A program made the position numbers and the translations under genes. 64,000 nucleotides of DNA from Setaria digitata (lineage: Eukaryota > Nematoda > Chromadorea > Rhabditida > Setariidae), in the NCBI GenBank assembly GCA_003640385.1, contig RCAB01000045.1, positions 1 through 64,000 of the forward strand. The letters run 5' to 3'. The notes beneath the pieces are model-generated. The model saw only the letters and a list, made by a program, of their open reading frames with translations. It was not told the DNA's origin and ran no database searches. Below are positions 40,649 through 53,071 of the stretch, in pieces (within the stretch, counting starts at the first letter, position 1; each line of letters opens with the position of its first letter).

Positions 40649-41840
40649 ATTGTTTTTTTCTTTTTTTTTGAATTGATTAAGGTCTGCAAGTGAAGTAAAT
40701 TAAGGAATGATGAAAAGTTTTGAAATCACAAATAAACAACTGAATGACTGAAAGTTCTAACTGCACCGTAATTCAATGATATAACATGGAACGTGAAAAG
40801 GCTGTTCACTCTCCCAAATTGTGATATTTACTGCTTAGAGTTCCGCTTTCAAAAAACTAATCCAATTAACGACTTTCAGTGCAGCAGGTGCTCTTCGACT
40901 AATGCTATTAATGTATTGTTCATTTCGTCTAATATGTATCATTTAGTATTTTTATACGAATGATAGAAATGCATAAACAAGCACTATGCTTTCATGATTA
41001 AAATATTGTAGATTAAGTTATAGCTTATACAGCAGCGACCGTAACAAATGCAGCAGGACAATAAAGTCACTGATGATCGCACGAATCAACTGATCAGATA
41101 GGACGACACAAATGGAAAAGTCAAACAGCACGAAGTTAACGAATCGAACGGCATAAGGAAATGGACTACGACAAGGTACGGAAGAGCCATAGTGAAGGCT
41201 GAACTCGAACAAAAGCTATATGATAAAAATTGATAAAACAAACTACTATCATGTCATACTGTCCATTCAGAGAAACATAATTAGTCAATGTTGATCATCT
41301 TTTCTTAATCCTAACAAATTTCAGCGGACAAATGACGATGTTCTGGATTTCAAAAAACACCGAAAAATTTAAGTTGAAACAAATTCTACTCGCAAGATTT
41401 ACTTGCAGTAATGAGACATCGAAGACAATTCTGCTGCAATAAATGGGACCGTTTCACGCAGCGAAAACAATTATGTCGTAGGATTGTGCTGCTCGGACGT
41501 CTGAGGGGAATTGGTTGGGTTGGGCAACAAGGAGTAGGGAGAGGTGGGTGGTACTTTCCTACCCGCGGGGAAGTGTTCAGGGTAGGTCTTCAGCTGGTTG
41601 GTTATTTCTTTCATTGGAGGCATTCATAATTTATCTACACCTATTTGGATTGCGGGGGATTAATTTACTTATAACTGATGTCCACTAGGTTTACTTGGTG
41701 CTTAAGATTGCAGCATTTTAAAACGAAGGTCGCGGATTTAAAATATATGTGTTGAAATTTTTTCAAAAAAAAAATTTATCTCTTTTCCGGTTGTCGAGAT
41801 TTTCGAAAAATCTCAGCAGCCTGCTTCAGTGACTTTTCAG
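40649..41840. other. Intergenic region between divergent genes
   Basis: It separates the CHMP2B-like gene from pabp-2. A GC-richer patch at about 41450-41600 includes repeated GGTTGGG-type words, but no exon is supported. Confidence 0.45.
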
Positions 41841-41860
41841 ACTGTTGCTTTAGTGGCAGT
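41841..41860 (+). promoter_or_regulatory. Likely trans-splice acceptor and 5' UTR of pabp-2
   Basis: GACTTTTCAG at 41831-41840 is a consensus nematode acceptor 20 bases before the ATG, with no coding sequence upstream. Addition of a spliced leader is the simplest reading. Confidence 0.5.
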
Positions 41861-43389
41861 ATGGCGACGGCGACGCCAGCAGATGAGGGTGATATTCGCA
41901 TCGAAGAGGATGATATTTTGGATAATGGCAGTGATTTGCTCACGTCCACGGATCATATGAGCGAAGATCCAGTAAGTTCGGCCAAGTTTCCGTTAATAAT
42001 CTTTGTTGACGTCTTTATAGTCATATATTAGCCGTAACTTCGGTTCTACTATTTTAATTTTCTAATTCATCAGCAAATAAGCCGTAAAACTTGTTGGAAG
42101 CTGAAATATATTGTTGCTAAAATGTTATATTGGGTGCTTGATTAAGGTCCTTCCATGTGGATAAGCTGTTTCATATATTTTGGTAATCTTATGTTGTGTT
42201 TGACACATAGTATTTCAGGATATGGAAGCTTTGACGAATCGTATGAAAGAAATTGAAGAAGAAGCTCAGTTAATACGTCAGATGCAGAGTGATGTTGAAA
42301 AGCAAATGAACATGAGCACTGGCAGCAATACTTCTCAAAGTGTAGCTTCGATTGAGGACAAAATTGAGGCAGATAGCAGATCTATTTACGTGGGGAATGT
42401 ATGTATTGATATTTTCGCCAGTATTTTTCTTCCTTTGAAGTTATCGCAGTGTTAAATTTCTTTCCTAGTTATCTTTCTTTTTTTTTAGTTAGGCTTCCCT
42501 TTACGTCCTCTTGTTTGCAGGTTGATTATTGTTCAACTGCTGAAGAACTGGAAGCTCATTTTCATGGATGTGGTTCCGTAAATAGAGTAACAATTCTGAC
42601 GGATAAATTCACAGGTCATCCTAAAGGGTAAATAGTGTTCACATATTCTATTAATTTATACCCAGCTTAGTGTGTGAGAAATTTCCTTTTTTGGGGTACT
42701 CTTTGTTTTCTGCACCGTGTTTAAATTTTACAAGTAATTGTCCCTATGCTTCCACTTCCTATATTAAGCAGAGTGATAGGATAGATGTATTTTTTTGTAG
42801 CGTTTGAACTGCATTTTTCTAAGTAATTTTTATTTTACTTCGTGAGAGTTTTTCCTTCACTTTTTTTTTATTCCATATCATATAATATGTTTTTAGGTTC
42901 GCTTACATCGAATTTGCTGACAAAGAAGCCGTACAGACTGCGTTAGCTCTTGATGAATCATTGTTTCGTGGCCGACAAATTAAAGTTCGTCTTTTTTTTT
43001 TTTTTAATTTGCAGTGCTTCCATTTTGAGTAATGGCCCATTTTAGGTGTTATCGTTATTTGTAGTGGTCCCTAAAAATTTCCATTTTAAGTAGTTTTTAG
43101 GTTTGCGCTAAACGGACAAATCGACCAGGGGTAAGTACCACAAATCGACCACCACGTGGACGTGGCCGTGGAGGCACGCGTGTAATTGTGAAATACATCT
43201 ACGCTGGCTATCGAGCTAGGCGACCTCCGAGGTAATATTTGCTTATAGTCAAAGATTCTAATCGAATCTGATTTTGAAGTTATTCTTCGTTAAAAGATAA
43301 GTGACGATAACACTGTTTACCATTTGTGCCTATTTGAAATTATCAAGTTCGGTCATTGCAGGCGTCGTGGTGTTTTCGCACCGTACTGA
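41861..43389 (+). CDS. pabp-2: Nuclear poly(A)-binding protein (PABPN1)
   Basis: PABPN1 coats nascent poly(A) tails in the nucleus and stimulates poly(A) polymerase. Six exons, 41861-41971, 42219-42398, 42521-42627, 42897-42984, 43101-43231 and 43362-43389, join in phase into 214 residues. An acidic N-terminus leads into a coiled coil ([20 protein letters not shown]). The single RRM has RNP2 IYVGN at 93-97 and RNP1 KGFAYIEF at 132-139, and [17 protein letters not shown] opens the arginine-rich tail. The protein ends in APY. The polyalanine tract that expands in human oculopharyngeal muscular dystrophy is absent, as in other invertebrates. The donor at 42985 (GTTCGT) is weak but required by the family sequence. 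Confidence 0.95.
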
Positions 43390-43641
43390 ACAGTTCTGGA
43401 AGTTCCTGAATGGGCAGAAAAGGCCTCGAGTCATATCGCTGTTTGAATTTGGAGTGTAGGACTTAGTGACGTGTTTTCGTTACAATTTGCTACCCATATT
43501 TTTACACTTTGTTCGGTTGTTATATTTATGGATTAGCTAGTGGTCTTTTCCAGATCTTATTTTCAAATGAATTCTTCCATGAAAGTTTTGAAGGGACTCC
43601 GGTATTGCTTTTAAAATTATTTATTTAAGTGATATTAAAAA

Positions 43642-43647
43642 AAATAA
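43642..43647 (+). terminator. Polyadenylation signal of pabp-2
   Basis: AATAAA lies about 250 bases after the stop codon and is the first hexamer downstream. Confidence 0.4.
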
Positions 43648-46600
43648 ACTGTCGGATTTGTAACTTACATAAAGTTAAGAGCATAAAATGCATCATGACT
43701 CACAACTTATTATTAATGATGCGGAATTGTTGAATTACTTTTAGATCGAAGTGATTCCATGAAAAATGCATCCCCGCTTCACCTCTTTTTCTTTTTTTTT
43801 TTCTTTTTTTGTCTTTTTTTTTTTGAAAAGTGAAAGTATAGAAACATAATAATTATGGTTATTTCATCTCCTGCTTCCCAATAAAAAAAGGATTTAACTC
43901 GGAATCATTTTGCAGTTGATATACTACGTAAACACACCTCATTTTTCTCAACACCACAATTTACGGTTTTATGTATTGGACGGTTTTTAATTTAAGAAAT
44001 TATCAATAATGATGTTGTATTAATACTGTTCTCATAGTTAGAATGTTTTGTTTCCTGAGTCAAGAACTTTTTTATTTCAGTTACCCTTGTTCTTCATCGC
44101 AGATTTCATCAAATCTTGTATTTTTTTTTTTACTTGTCACACTGTCATCAGCTCTTATTGTTTAACTGATTGATCATGGCCATTGTTATTGTTGTATAAG
44201 AATGTGAACGTTTAATCAAGTTTGGCTTCATTTTACTAAATTTATTATCTCTAAAATATAAACGTTACACATATACGAACGTCTCTACTAAGCTGGAGGA
44301 AAGCAAACTCGTGGCATTTTGCTATTTATTATTGTTTCATATTTTGAAGCAATCATAAAAAGCATGCTATTAAATGATTTTCAGGAAAATTGATATTCAT
44401 TTCATAACTTTATACGTTGGAGTGCCAATTGTTCTCTATTATTCATTCCTAGCCATTTAAGGAGAGGCTAAGGCTTGATGATTATTTGTCACCATTAACC
44501 AGCCGAGGGTATCAGGTAGGTCTACCTACAGAGCTCTATTTATCATCGTGGATGAATACAAAAAACAAAACTGTTGCATCAGGCAGGAGTGCGTACCATA
44601 ATGTTGAAACTTAAAGTGGCTCTTTACACGCTGAGGTATAGAAGTGAATGATAAGACCCAGTGATAGTAGCAGTAAAGTTTGTCGGGAAATGGAAAATAC
44701 AAAGTAAATGAAATAGGAGAGGATACGAAGAGTCTTTCCGCAACAGTAATCTCGCAAAAACAAAACACTAACCTTGACTGAATGAGTGGGTCTGTAGCGA
44801 GGATTCTTTGAAGTTAGAAACCATTGGAATTTAAAATACTGCGTATAAATTAAGGTCAATAATAGCCAGGTTAAGAGCTGTACAAATTTGTTGTCTTCAT
44901 TTTGGAACTGGTTTCTTTATAATGATTATAATGATTTTTATTGGCTATGACTAGCTTGGTATATTTGGGCAGTCCTATAGTTCTAATAGTTTGTATCGTT
45001 GTTAGGAAACCTGGAACTTGAAATACACGATGAAAATGCAGTGCATTTATTAACGACGACTCCTTTATACTCATATTGCAAATCACTGCAGAGGTTATAT
45101 GTAATTGGCATGCTGTTTTCATCATTTGTTGCTTCTAAAAGTATATTGGAAGCTACAAAGGTTTTTACGCAGTTAATCAGGTTTCAGAAATGTGAAATAT
45201 GTCCAGTCTCTATTTATCTTAGATGGACATGTTGTTTTATTTGTTACCGTTCTGCAATAAAGTGGTGACGTCTTGGTGCAGTCGAATAGGAGTGAACTAA
45301 AGAATTTATTAGATGGCAAATTTTGTTCCTTTTATTCATATTTAAATCTATCTAAGCAAGGAAAAGAAAGGAAAAGGTTCAGAAGTGAAACTACCTGAGA
45401 ACTAATACGGACGGCTGTAACAGGTGAGTCGCTTTTCTGATTTTTCTGTTCACGTTCGTAATTTTGAGCTGGTAACACTTAAAATGTCAGATATCATTTG
45501 ATGGTTGAGTCTTTGTATTTAATTGTCGGATTGAAGTTTCATGTAATAATTCTCGCACTTCTTCCTAACAGAAAGATTAATATGAAATATACTAAAAGTT
45601 CAATCCCAAGTCATTTTTTCAAAAATCACCATGTCATTTGTAGAAGCATCGATTTCAGAGTGTTTATTTGGAATCTAATTGACCCAATACCCAGCGTCTT
45701 GAAGAATTAGTTCTAGATGCCATGTTTATTATATCTCCAATCCTGAGTGCAATGAGATCTGAAATTCTAATTTTATGTCTATAGTCAAAGCTCGTTTTTC
45801 TGCAATTCCCTCTTTAAATGTTTCAGAAACATCATTATTTATGATTTGGTTTTGGGTTTACTATTAGTTAGTCTCTCTTGCCATAAAATCACCTTGTAAA
45901 CTCCGTCAGTACTAACGTTTTTGTAAAATAATCCTCAGAAGCATTTTCTGAACTATAAGCCATATTCGTATAACAGTAAAATTTTGAAGTACCTTTTATG
46001 AGTTCTTAAAACTATCTTTAAAAAAAAGCTATTTTGTTAACCGAGCAGATTATAAATTTATCATCGATTAGACGAGTTCCACTTTCACTGTTCTCTGTTT
46101 TCAGTGTTTTTATTGACTTTAAATTATCGATTCCAGTCATTTCTTTTCTTCAGTTAATTCACTGCTTCTTTCTCAGTTCCGCGTCCATCAATTTATTCTT
46201 TCCTGCCCTTCTAATAGCAGTTTTAAATTATTCTCTATTTTCACTGGCACTACTTTTTCTTCAAAATTCATACGAAAAAGACAGCACGGACAAAGCTTCG
46301 AATAAGACAGTTTACTTGTTATAATTAAAATAAAGGATAGGTTTTATCGTCCTATAATACCACTTTTAAATAGCTCTTAATAAATGATTATTAGTAAATC
46401 CAGCAAGAATAAACCATAAAATTGTATAACCAATAGTCAGTCAATATTCCCTTTATTTGCTGTGATAAGAAGCTAATGAGTTGAACTTTATAAGGATCAA
46501 GTTTAAGATTCTTATGGTGCAGTACTACTCTGCACTTAATGCGAGTATAAGTATCAAGTGCAAGTATATGATATGCTTTAAGTGGAAAAACAGAAGGACA

Positions 46601-47799
46601 TCCATTTCGCCTAGCTTCACTGGCAGTTGAAATTGAACAACCTTTTCTGAGTTGCTTTTATAATAAAGGAGTAAAATGATGCTCTACCTGAACACAGCTT
46701 GAAGTATGTTATCACACATCGATCCTTCCTCCTCTGCTCCTTTCACTGACTGTTTTTTCTTATTTACTGCAAAAAATTTCCCTTTCCTTTCATTTCACTG
46801 TTATTTTTAATTTAATTCTGTACGACAGATTCTAAATCTTGTATATTCTAGCGGTAGTCGAGTTCGGGCTTAATAGGTTATATCAAAGGTCTATCAGAAC
46901 TGCGTTTATCTGCTGGCTAAATTTTGACTGTACTCTGAATCCACGAACATCAATGAAACGGCTGATAAAAGCAGTTAAAGAAGCAGTGCCGAAGTTTCTT
47001 TCGATTTAAAAAAAATGATTCGAATACTTAAAATTTAAAATTTCCTCGAAGACCAGAAATCCCATTATTACTTACTTTAACCTCACTAATTTCTGGTTAT
47101 CTAATAGACGGGTATCACAAACTTAACTTTTACTGGACCTTAATGTTAAATTGCGAAACTGAACTAACAGAAGACCCTCCAAAACTGCAAAATATGTTCG
47201 TAGTATTAAGCAACAGTGTATTTCCCAGAATCGGATCAGTGGATGATTGAACGAATGATCAGTTCTTGTTGTGTTCGATGAAATTATTTGTGATCAGTCA
47301 CAATGTGATTTATGATTCATGTGACTTGGAACTTTTCTATCTTCCTTATTTACTATAACAGGACAATTTCAAAGTAACAACTAAGTACATTGAAAATAAT
47401 GAATCCTTCTCTTCATTTATGCCACAGATATGTTTAGCTCGACAGTTGTTAACTATAAGAATTAAAAAATCCTAAACCTTACCTAAGATGAATGAAAAAT
47501 TCCTTATCACAACATCATAACTTTGGTGTGCATAAGGAAGGTTTTAGTCTCGTCACATAATTTGAGACTACCAAAAAGTTTGGAACGTGGCTTTAACTTA
47601 TGCATTCCTTTTAATGTTTCATGAAATGTCAAGACAACAGAAAATAAATTCGTATTCAAAGGAAATGCCAACTGATGGATTTTTCGAAATTCGCGACCAC
47701 CTCATATATGCTATAAATCCAGAAGCTCACGTGATTTTGCTCAATAAATAACAATAAGCTGAAAAAACTGAAATAGTTTTGCATAATAGAAAGTAATAG
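43648..47799. other. Long intergenic region
   Basis: Four kilobases of AT-rich sequence. I could support only a short dispersed repeat near 45.94-46.02 kb, listed separately. A minus-strand stretch around 44775-44830 could be an exon ending in a GTTAGT donor, but I found no partner exons. Confidence 0.4.
45936..46018. repeat. Dispersed repeat, copy 1
   Basis: The sequence from CATTTTCTGAACTATAAGCC to GAAGTACCTTTTATGAGTTC matches 52449-52545 with substitutions and small indels. In minus-strand translation this copy is interrupted by stops. Confidence 0.6.
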
Positions 47800-48290
47800 C
47801 TATCTTACCATGGCACGAAAATTGTTCGTTAGTCTAAAACAGTATCTAGACAAGACCTCTTCGGGACAGGGTACTCTCGAGTGTCCTATTTTATTTTTAG
47901 GATTTCCATCTGAGAAATTGAATTCTTCTTTCAAGTATTCCTGTAATCAGGCAAAGAATTCGATCTTCCAAGCTACCTTGTTTTCACTCATAGCTTCCTT
48001 CTCCAAGTGCTTTTCTAAAGTGACTGTAATGGCTGCAATGAAAACTCAGTGACTAGTTTGTTTTCTGGTAAACTATTTGCAAGTGATTAGAGCATAACCG
48101 TGAAGGGTACTAGAAACTTATTCTCATCCAAAATTTTGTGATTCCAATCTTGCACAAAGCTCTCTGGCTTGGGCTAACTTCCTTCATGAGATCTTTCGAG
48201 TAGCTCTTCCACTTCTCGCTCTGTCTCTCCAACATCTCTCGATGAAGTGTTTCTTTACATTTAGGTACTGAATTACCTTCCGTCATTTAA
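47800..48290 (-). pseudogene. Degenerate coiled-coil pseudogene, possibly taxilin family
   Basis: Minus-strand peptides in three frames line up in the order of a taxilin coiled coil. From high to low coordinates they are EREVEELLERSHEG, then LAQARELCARLESQN in another frame, HKILDENKFL, then ITVTLEKHLEKEAMSENK and, after an in-frame TGA, LQEYLKEEFNF. Taxilins carry a comparable series (a leucine/cysteine-rich RELQ segment, a lysine/glutamate stretch, then a QY-RE segment). At least two frameshifts and one stop break it, and no intron removes them. I assign the family from remembered motifs only. It could instead be another coiled-coil protein, or a gene with sequencing errors. Confidence 0.35.
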
Positions 48291-49251
48291 TTTGGAATAC
48301 GTGTAATAATGGCCAAGTTGAATAGTTTTGTCGGTGGTCTCAGAATCATCAGAGCTCTAGTGCCCCTCCTGATATCTACCGGTTTTTGAAAGTGAAACTG
48401 ACATAATAATAAATTCAACAGAATATGTAAGTAGTCCTCGCAGATCCAGCAATGACCCCCTACATCGAGAAAGACCTTTCCACTGGAAAAAGCGTGAAGA
48501 GGGACGAGGGATAAGGGAAATGTGGCGTAGAGAGATATGTACACACAAAACCGACTTGCCACTTCTTCTGAACATTCGGATTTAGACGCATGTGTAGGAG
48601 AGGACGAAATTCTGTTTAACTGCTGTTTTGCTGTTGCCTACAAATGGCTGGAAGTTGCAGAATAGGCAGTACGTGTGATTCTGTGCGATCCGTGTTGAAT
48701 CTGTGAGGAAGCATGGAACAGAATCTTCTGAAGACAGGACGGGTGGGTGAAAAATCAAACAGAGATTGGAAGAATCAGCGGGCCCTCGCAACTGCGTAAC
48801 TCACTCAGCACATTGCCTACTTTGAAATACCGCGTCACCCCTGCTGGTTGTCCTATGCAGAATTCATTTATGAAGTTTCCTTTTCGCTGGAGGGGCGGAG
48901 GTTCTGAAGATGGGGCAGGCGTCGGAGTGTCGCTCTGGCATTTGTCTCATTGAGCTTTATTCCACTGAGGTGTCTTTCCGCGGAGCGGGAGGGAAGGGAC
49001 AGTACCCTCTCCAGTGACCAGGACACGCTTCGTAATTTCTTCCTTCTAAAAATAATTTCGAAATATCAGATCCCTTGTCCTACTAATGCGGGCTGTGTAC
49101 ATGAACGAAAACATCCGATCCTTAGTAGTAGTATCAAGAGTGTTGTAGCTAAGCTGGAAGAGCTGCTGTTGGAAGCCAACTAATAGGAGATATTTCCGGG
49201 TTGCCATGGTTTCAAATTGTTATTGAAATTTGTTTAAATTGGTAATTTCAG
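48291..49251. other. Upstream region of BLCAP
   Basis: Base composition shifts toward GC at about 48780-49020, suggesting a promoter or leader exon for BLCAP. Open frames on both strands here have no family resemblance. Confidence 0.4.
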
Positions 49252-49263
49252 AAACCGTGGAAG
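49252..49263 (+). promoter_or_regulatory. Likely trans-splice acceptor and 5' UTR of BLCAP
   Basis: GGTAATTTCAG ends at 49251, 12 bases before the ATG. This is a strong nematode acceptor. An ordinary intron with an upstream non-coding exon is the alternative. Confidence 0.5.
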
Positions 49264-51145
49264 ATGTATTGTTTGCAGTGGTTGATTCCTGTGCTACTCA
49301 TACCAAAACATTGGCTTCATCCAACGTTTATTATTGACCAGGCTCTCTTTATGTGGTTCTATGTCGTTGGATTTTTTATGGAAAGAAGGTTCGCTAGTCT
49401 GTTGTTTAATCATATTCTTGCGAAACTCTATTCATAGAACTAGAAGAAATAGGATTTAGATCATGTGCTTTAGTCTTTAATGTTACAGAGAACCGTTCCA
49501 CACTTGCTCTTCTGTTGTGCCGACTAATTACCAAATTACGCATACCATCATATTGATATTGACATGATTACTTATTTGGAAATAGTGATTAGTCGGTCAG
49601 TGGATAGGATAATATCTATACATAACTTAAATTTCAGGGCCACAAATTTCAGATTATTAAAGTGGCTAAAATCTTTATTAGGATGAGAAATGTAGCAACT
49701 AACAGAGAGAGCAATACTTGCCCATTCTTGATAGCAATGCATGCCTTTTCAATAGTTCTGATAAATTCTGTCAAAGCATCCGAGATCCTCCTTTTACGGA
49801 AGTATTCTTCCTGCAAAACCTGCGGCAGATAATGAGGTGATGTTTCTTATCCCGACGGTTTAGTTATTGAAGTGTGACTATAGCGCTGGTCAGATGTTGT
49901 AAATAATTACCATCTTTTCTGGTTGAATACATTTCAGTTTTTTGTAGTATTCATCTAAGCGTACTTCTCTCATGAAGTAGTTTCGCAACAGTTGGAAGTA
50001 AGCAGTGGCCACGAATTTTTCTCGTAAAATTCCCTTTTGAGAAAAGCTTTTCAGGCCCTGTATTGAACTGCTAGATAATTATCAATGATTGTCTTACATA
50101 ATCTATTCTGTTTAACATGTCACTTAGTCGGAAAATTATTCACTACCATCAAGCAGGATAAATAAAGGATTACAAAGATATTACTAGCACCATTCATTCT
50201 ATAAATATTCAGCCCGAAAAATTTTAAAGAGGAAAAACTCTGATAAGTATCTCTTGAGTTAACCGAGAACCAAAAAACTTTTATCTGGAATTAGCTTTAA
50301 TAATGAAAAAATGGTCGTTTTTGCCTTTCGGTGACTAGCCATTGCATTTTTGATAAGCTTCCCATAAAATTTCTTTGTAGAACTTGAATATATTTGCATT
50401 ATGTTTATGTTGGGAGTTTTTAATCTGAATGTGTCAGTGAAATTTCTAGTTCCCTCAGCTAATTCATGACACATATTTTAAACTCAATAAAAAGAACTCA
50501 TTCGAGTTTTGTTTTTCGCACTGGAAAGTAAAATTAAGAGCCAGAATGCAAGAATTAAGCACTAAGGGTATATAATAAACATAATATAATCATATTTCAA
50601 TGTGTGTGGTAGCAAAATTGAATGATGTAAAAGGGATTACTTTTGCCTTAACCTGGTATATAATTTAATTCCTTTGTATTTCTTTTTTCTCCAAAATAAC
50701 GTTGCTAAACCTCCTCGTGATGTTATGATGTTATATATCGTAAAATGCAAGGTCAGTAATTTCTTTGAGGCTATTTTCTCCTTCACATTCTTGCCATCTA
50801 TCAGAATTGCGGGAAATATTTTTACACTGAAAAAATCTCTTTCCATTTCAGTACCGAAAATTTGACACTGAACAATCCAGTACTCGTTAACTTTAATTTG
50901 AAGCAGTAAGGAATGTCTCAGTTGATTTAATATTTCTCTTTATGAAGCAAAAAAAAACCACTCTGTTCTCGACGTTTTTTTATTGTTTCAGACCGTGTTA
51001 TATATGCTCCATAATATTTTTCACAGCCGTTGGTCTTCTATGTTGGAGTGACAGTGACTCTTGCATATTTTGGCCCTCCTGCGATACAGTTTTCAATGGA
51101 GAAATGTGTGTATATGTTCGAGAAAAAAGGCAAGGGCTTTCGTAA
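49264..51145 (+). CDS. blcap: BLCAP (bladder cancer-associated protein) ortholog
   Basis: BLCAP is a small, strongly conserved membrane protein of unclear function, described in mammals as a growth suppressor. Two exons, 49264-49388 and 50992-51145, join in phase into 92 residues; human BLCAP has 87. The start MYCLQWLIPVLLIPK matches the human N-terminus almost residue for residue. A second hydrophobic segment (ALFMWFYVVGFFMERR) leads to PCYIC, which aligns with the human PCTIC, followed by a third hydrophobic stretch and a cysteine-rich tail. The last 25 residues are divergent and basic. The donor GTTCGC is weak, but the join across it is unambiguous by family match. The intron holds an opposite-strand gene. 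Confidence 0.93.
49649..50197 (-). CDS. Unrecognised small membrane protein nested in the BLCAP intron
   Basis: I do not recognise this protein. Three minus-strand exons, 50197-50147, 50057-49911 and 49819-49649, all join in phase 0 into 122 residues, entirely inside the BLCAP intron. The ATG follows a TATAG acceptor by one base, fitting a trans-splice site. Residues 1 to about 22 look like a signal peptide or anchor (IFVILYLSCLM). The middle is charged and probably helical, for example LDEYYKKLKC and VLQEEYFRKRRISDALTEFI. Residues 101-122 form a C-terminal hydrophobic helix (VLLSLLVATFLILIKILATL). Strong points are two long stop-free exons with good acceptors and uniform phase. The weak point is the lack of any recognised homolog. 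Confidence 0.45.
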
Positions 51146-53071
51146 GACAGGAAATGAATGGAAGAAGAAATCACTTTGTTTTATTCTTCATCCTTGTAAC
51201 GGGTACTTTTGCTGCCGATTGAGGCACCTGAATATTTTATTCCTTGTACTGCAAAATCACAGAATCGAGATTTCAAGATTAGCTGTTTGTTTATTAAAAG
51301 TTAGCTACCTTAAAGAACTAGATTTAAACTATGTAATAACATTTGAGGTGTTATATGTACAGTGCGGTAAATGTCGGCCTTACCATTTGTTAACAGTTAA
51401 AATTTTGTAGCAGTTTCGGTTTCACCGTTTTTTTCCAGTGTGTTTTGCATTATTCCCCGGATGAATTTCTGAATGGGGACAGCTTCAAATTTAGGAGGAA
51501 AAATAAAGGTTTCTTTCGATTAGTCCAGAATCCAGAAGCATTTTTTCGTTATCTCTCCTACCAAGCTTTTGTTTTGTAGTTTACGTCTTATATCTCTAAG
51601 TTTTTATAGATGAATTTATTCACAGTAAACTCGTCTTCAATTGTGGCAGCTCATCGTGAAATCAGTTCATACTTGCTGGAGGAGTTCTAAATTTACTTTA
51701 TTTAATTGCAAAAATTGAAATAAGTAATGATCTTTGCCTTCCGCAGGGAACCATGTGGCAAAGCTGTCCCCAATAACACTTGCATTGTTGCTGCGCCGTA
51801 ACACAGTTCATTTTAACTGCTGGTATTTAAAAAATTCATGCTTTAAGTTTCATCGTGTATATAAAATGACGAAATACTAGATTACAGATTCCTACGAATC
51901 TTTCTTATTCTCATAACACGCTAAAGATGACTTTTTATTTATTTATTTTTTTGTATCTAGGAATACTAGATAAACTGGCACCGTCACAGGCTTTTTTTGG
52001 TTTCTTTAATGTATTATACCACAGCCAAAGTCAGGAAAGTGCCGCGTGAAGATATCTGCCTGATGCCAGTAGCTATTCCGGACGATTCATAAACTATTTT
52101 TACCCGTAAATTCACTATTTCTTAATTTGAATCGAAATTTAGTGCTTCTTGAACACTAACAACACGGGAAAAGAAGAAGGTAAATGAGAAGAGAGAATTT
52201 CGGGTTTGTCAACAGCAGTTGATGGGAGCGAAATGAAACTCTTCACACCTGATAAAATATTTTTAAAACTATTGAGTATACGGGGAGCTGTAAACAAATT
52301 CCACAAGATTATTCGGAACGAGCAGATAAGGTGACAACTGATGGTACATTGAATTTCAAAAAGATAAAAATAAACACGAAGTATAATTCCCTTCGTCCCT
52401 CTCCTTAAATTCGTCATGGTAAACAAATATTTTATAAAATAGTCGTCGCAGACATTTTCTGAATTATAAGCCCATATTTCGTAGTCTACGGTGTACAGTA
52501 GAACTTCGAAGTACCTTTTATGTGTTCTTAAAACTGTGCGCCACTTTTGCAGTGAATCTCTGAAAATGTTTTGTTTCCACATTTATGCAAAAAAAAAGCC
52601 AAACCCTACAAAGCCCATCACAGTGAGTAGAAGTTAAAATATTCCTTATGTCATACGAAGGAGTTGAAAATAGAGTATCCGAAATTCTGAATTATTCCTG
52701 TTTCAGAGGCCTGCAAAATTTACTTCAAAATAATGGGACGCAAAGGCGAACTTATTTAAGAGCAAAAAATAAAGCGAATGGACAATTACACAGTAGTAAC
52801 AACATATTACCATTCTGATCTTAACAAATTCTTGGAAATGCAACAGGCTGTTCTGAAAAAGAAAATAAACAGAAATAAACGAGGGGGGAACGGTAAAAGA
52901 AGAAGGAGGGAGTAAAAGGTCACTTTATCAGTAAAATTCGTAAAATATTGAACCTTTGTGGGAATAGTAATGTTCACAGCTTTATGGAACATGAACAGTA
53001 ACTATCAAATGGCATATTTTATCATAAATATTGGTTATAACGATATCTCCGATGCGGCATGTCCGGCTCCA
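51146..53071. other. Intergenic region with a dispersed repeat and one long open frame
   Basis: A minus-strand open frame of 147 codons spans 52139-52582 and overlaps the second copy of a dispersed repeat. It has no recognisable domain. The remainder is AT-rich with no supported exon. Confidence 0.4.
52449..52545. repeat. Dispersed repeat, copy 2
   Basis: It matches 45936-46018. In this copy the minus-strand frame is open and reads RTHKRYFEVLL and WAYNSENVCDDYF, whereas the other copy is broken. A remnant of a mobile element is possible, but there is no diagnostic domain. Confidence 0.6.

Noticed and set aside
44526..45268. Overlapping open frames on both strands downstream of pabp-2
   Set aside because: Low-complexity and inconsistent phases. 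One possible minus-strand exon end at about 44775 has no partner exon.
52139..52582. A 147-codon open frame as a real gene
   Set aside because: It overlaps a dispersed repeat, has no domain and no supported exon partners. I list it only as a repeat-associated frame.
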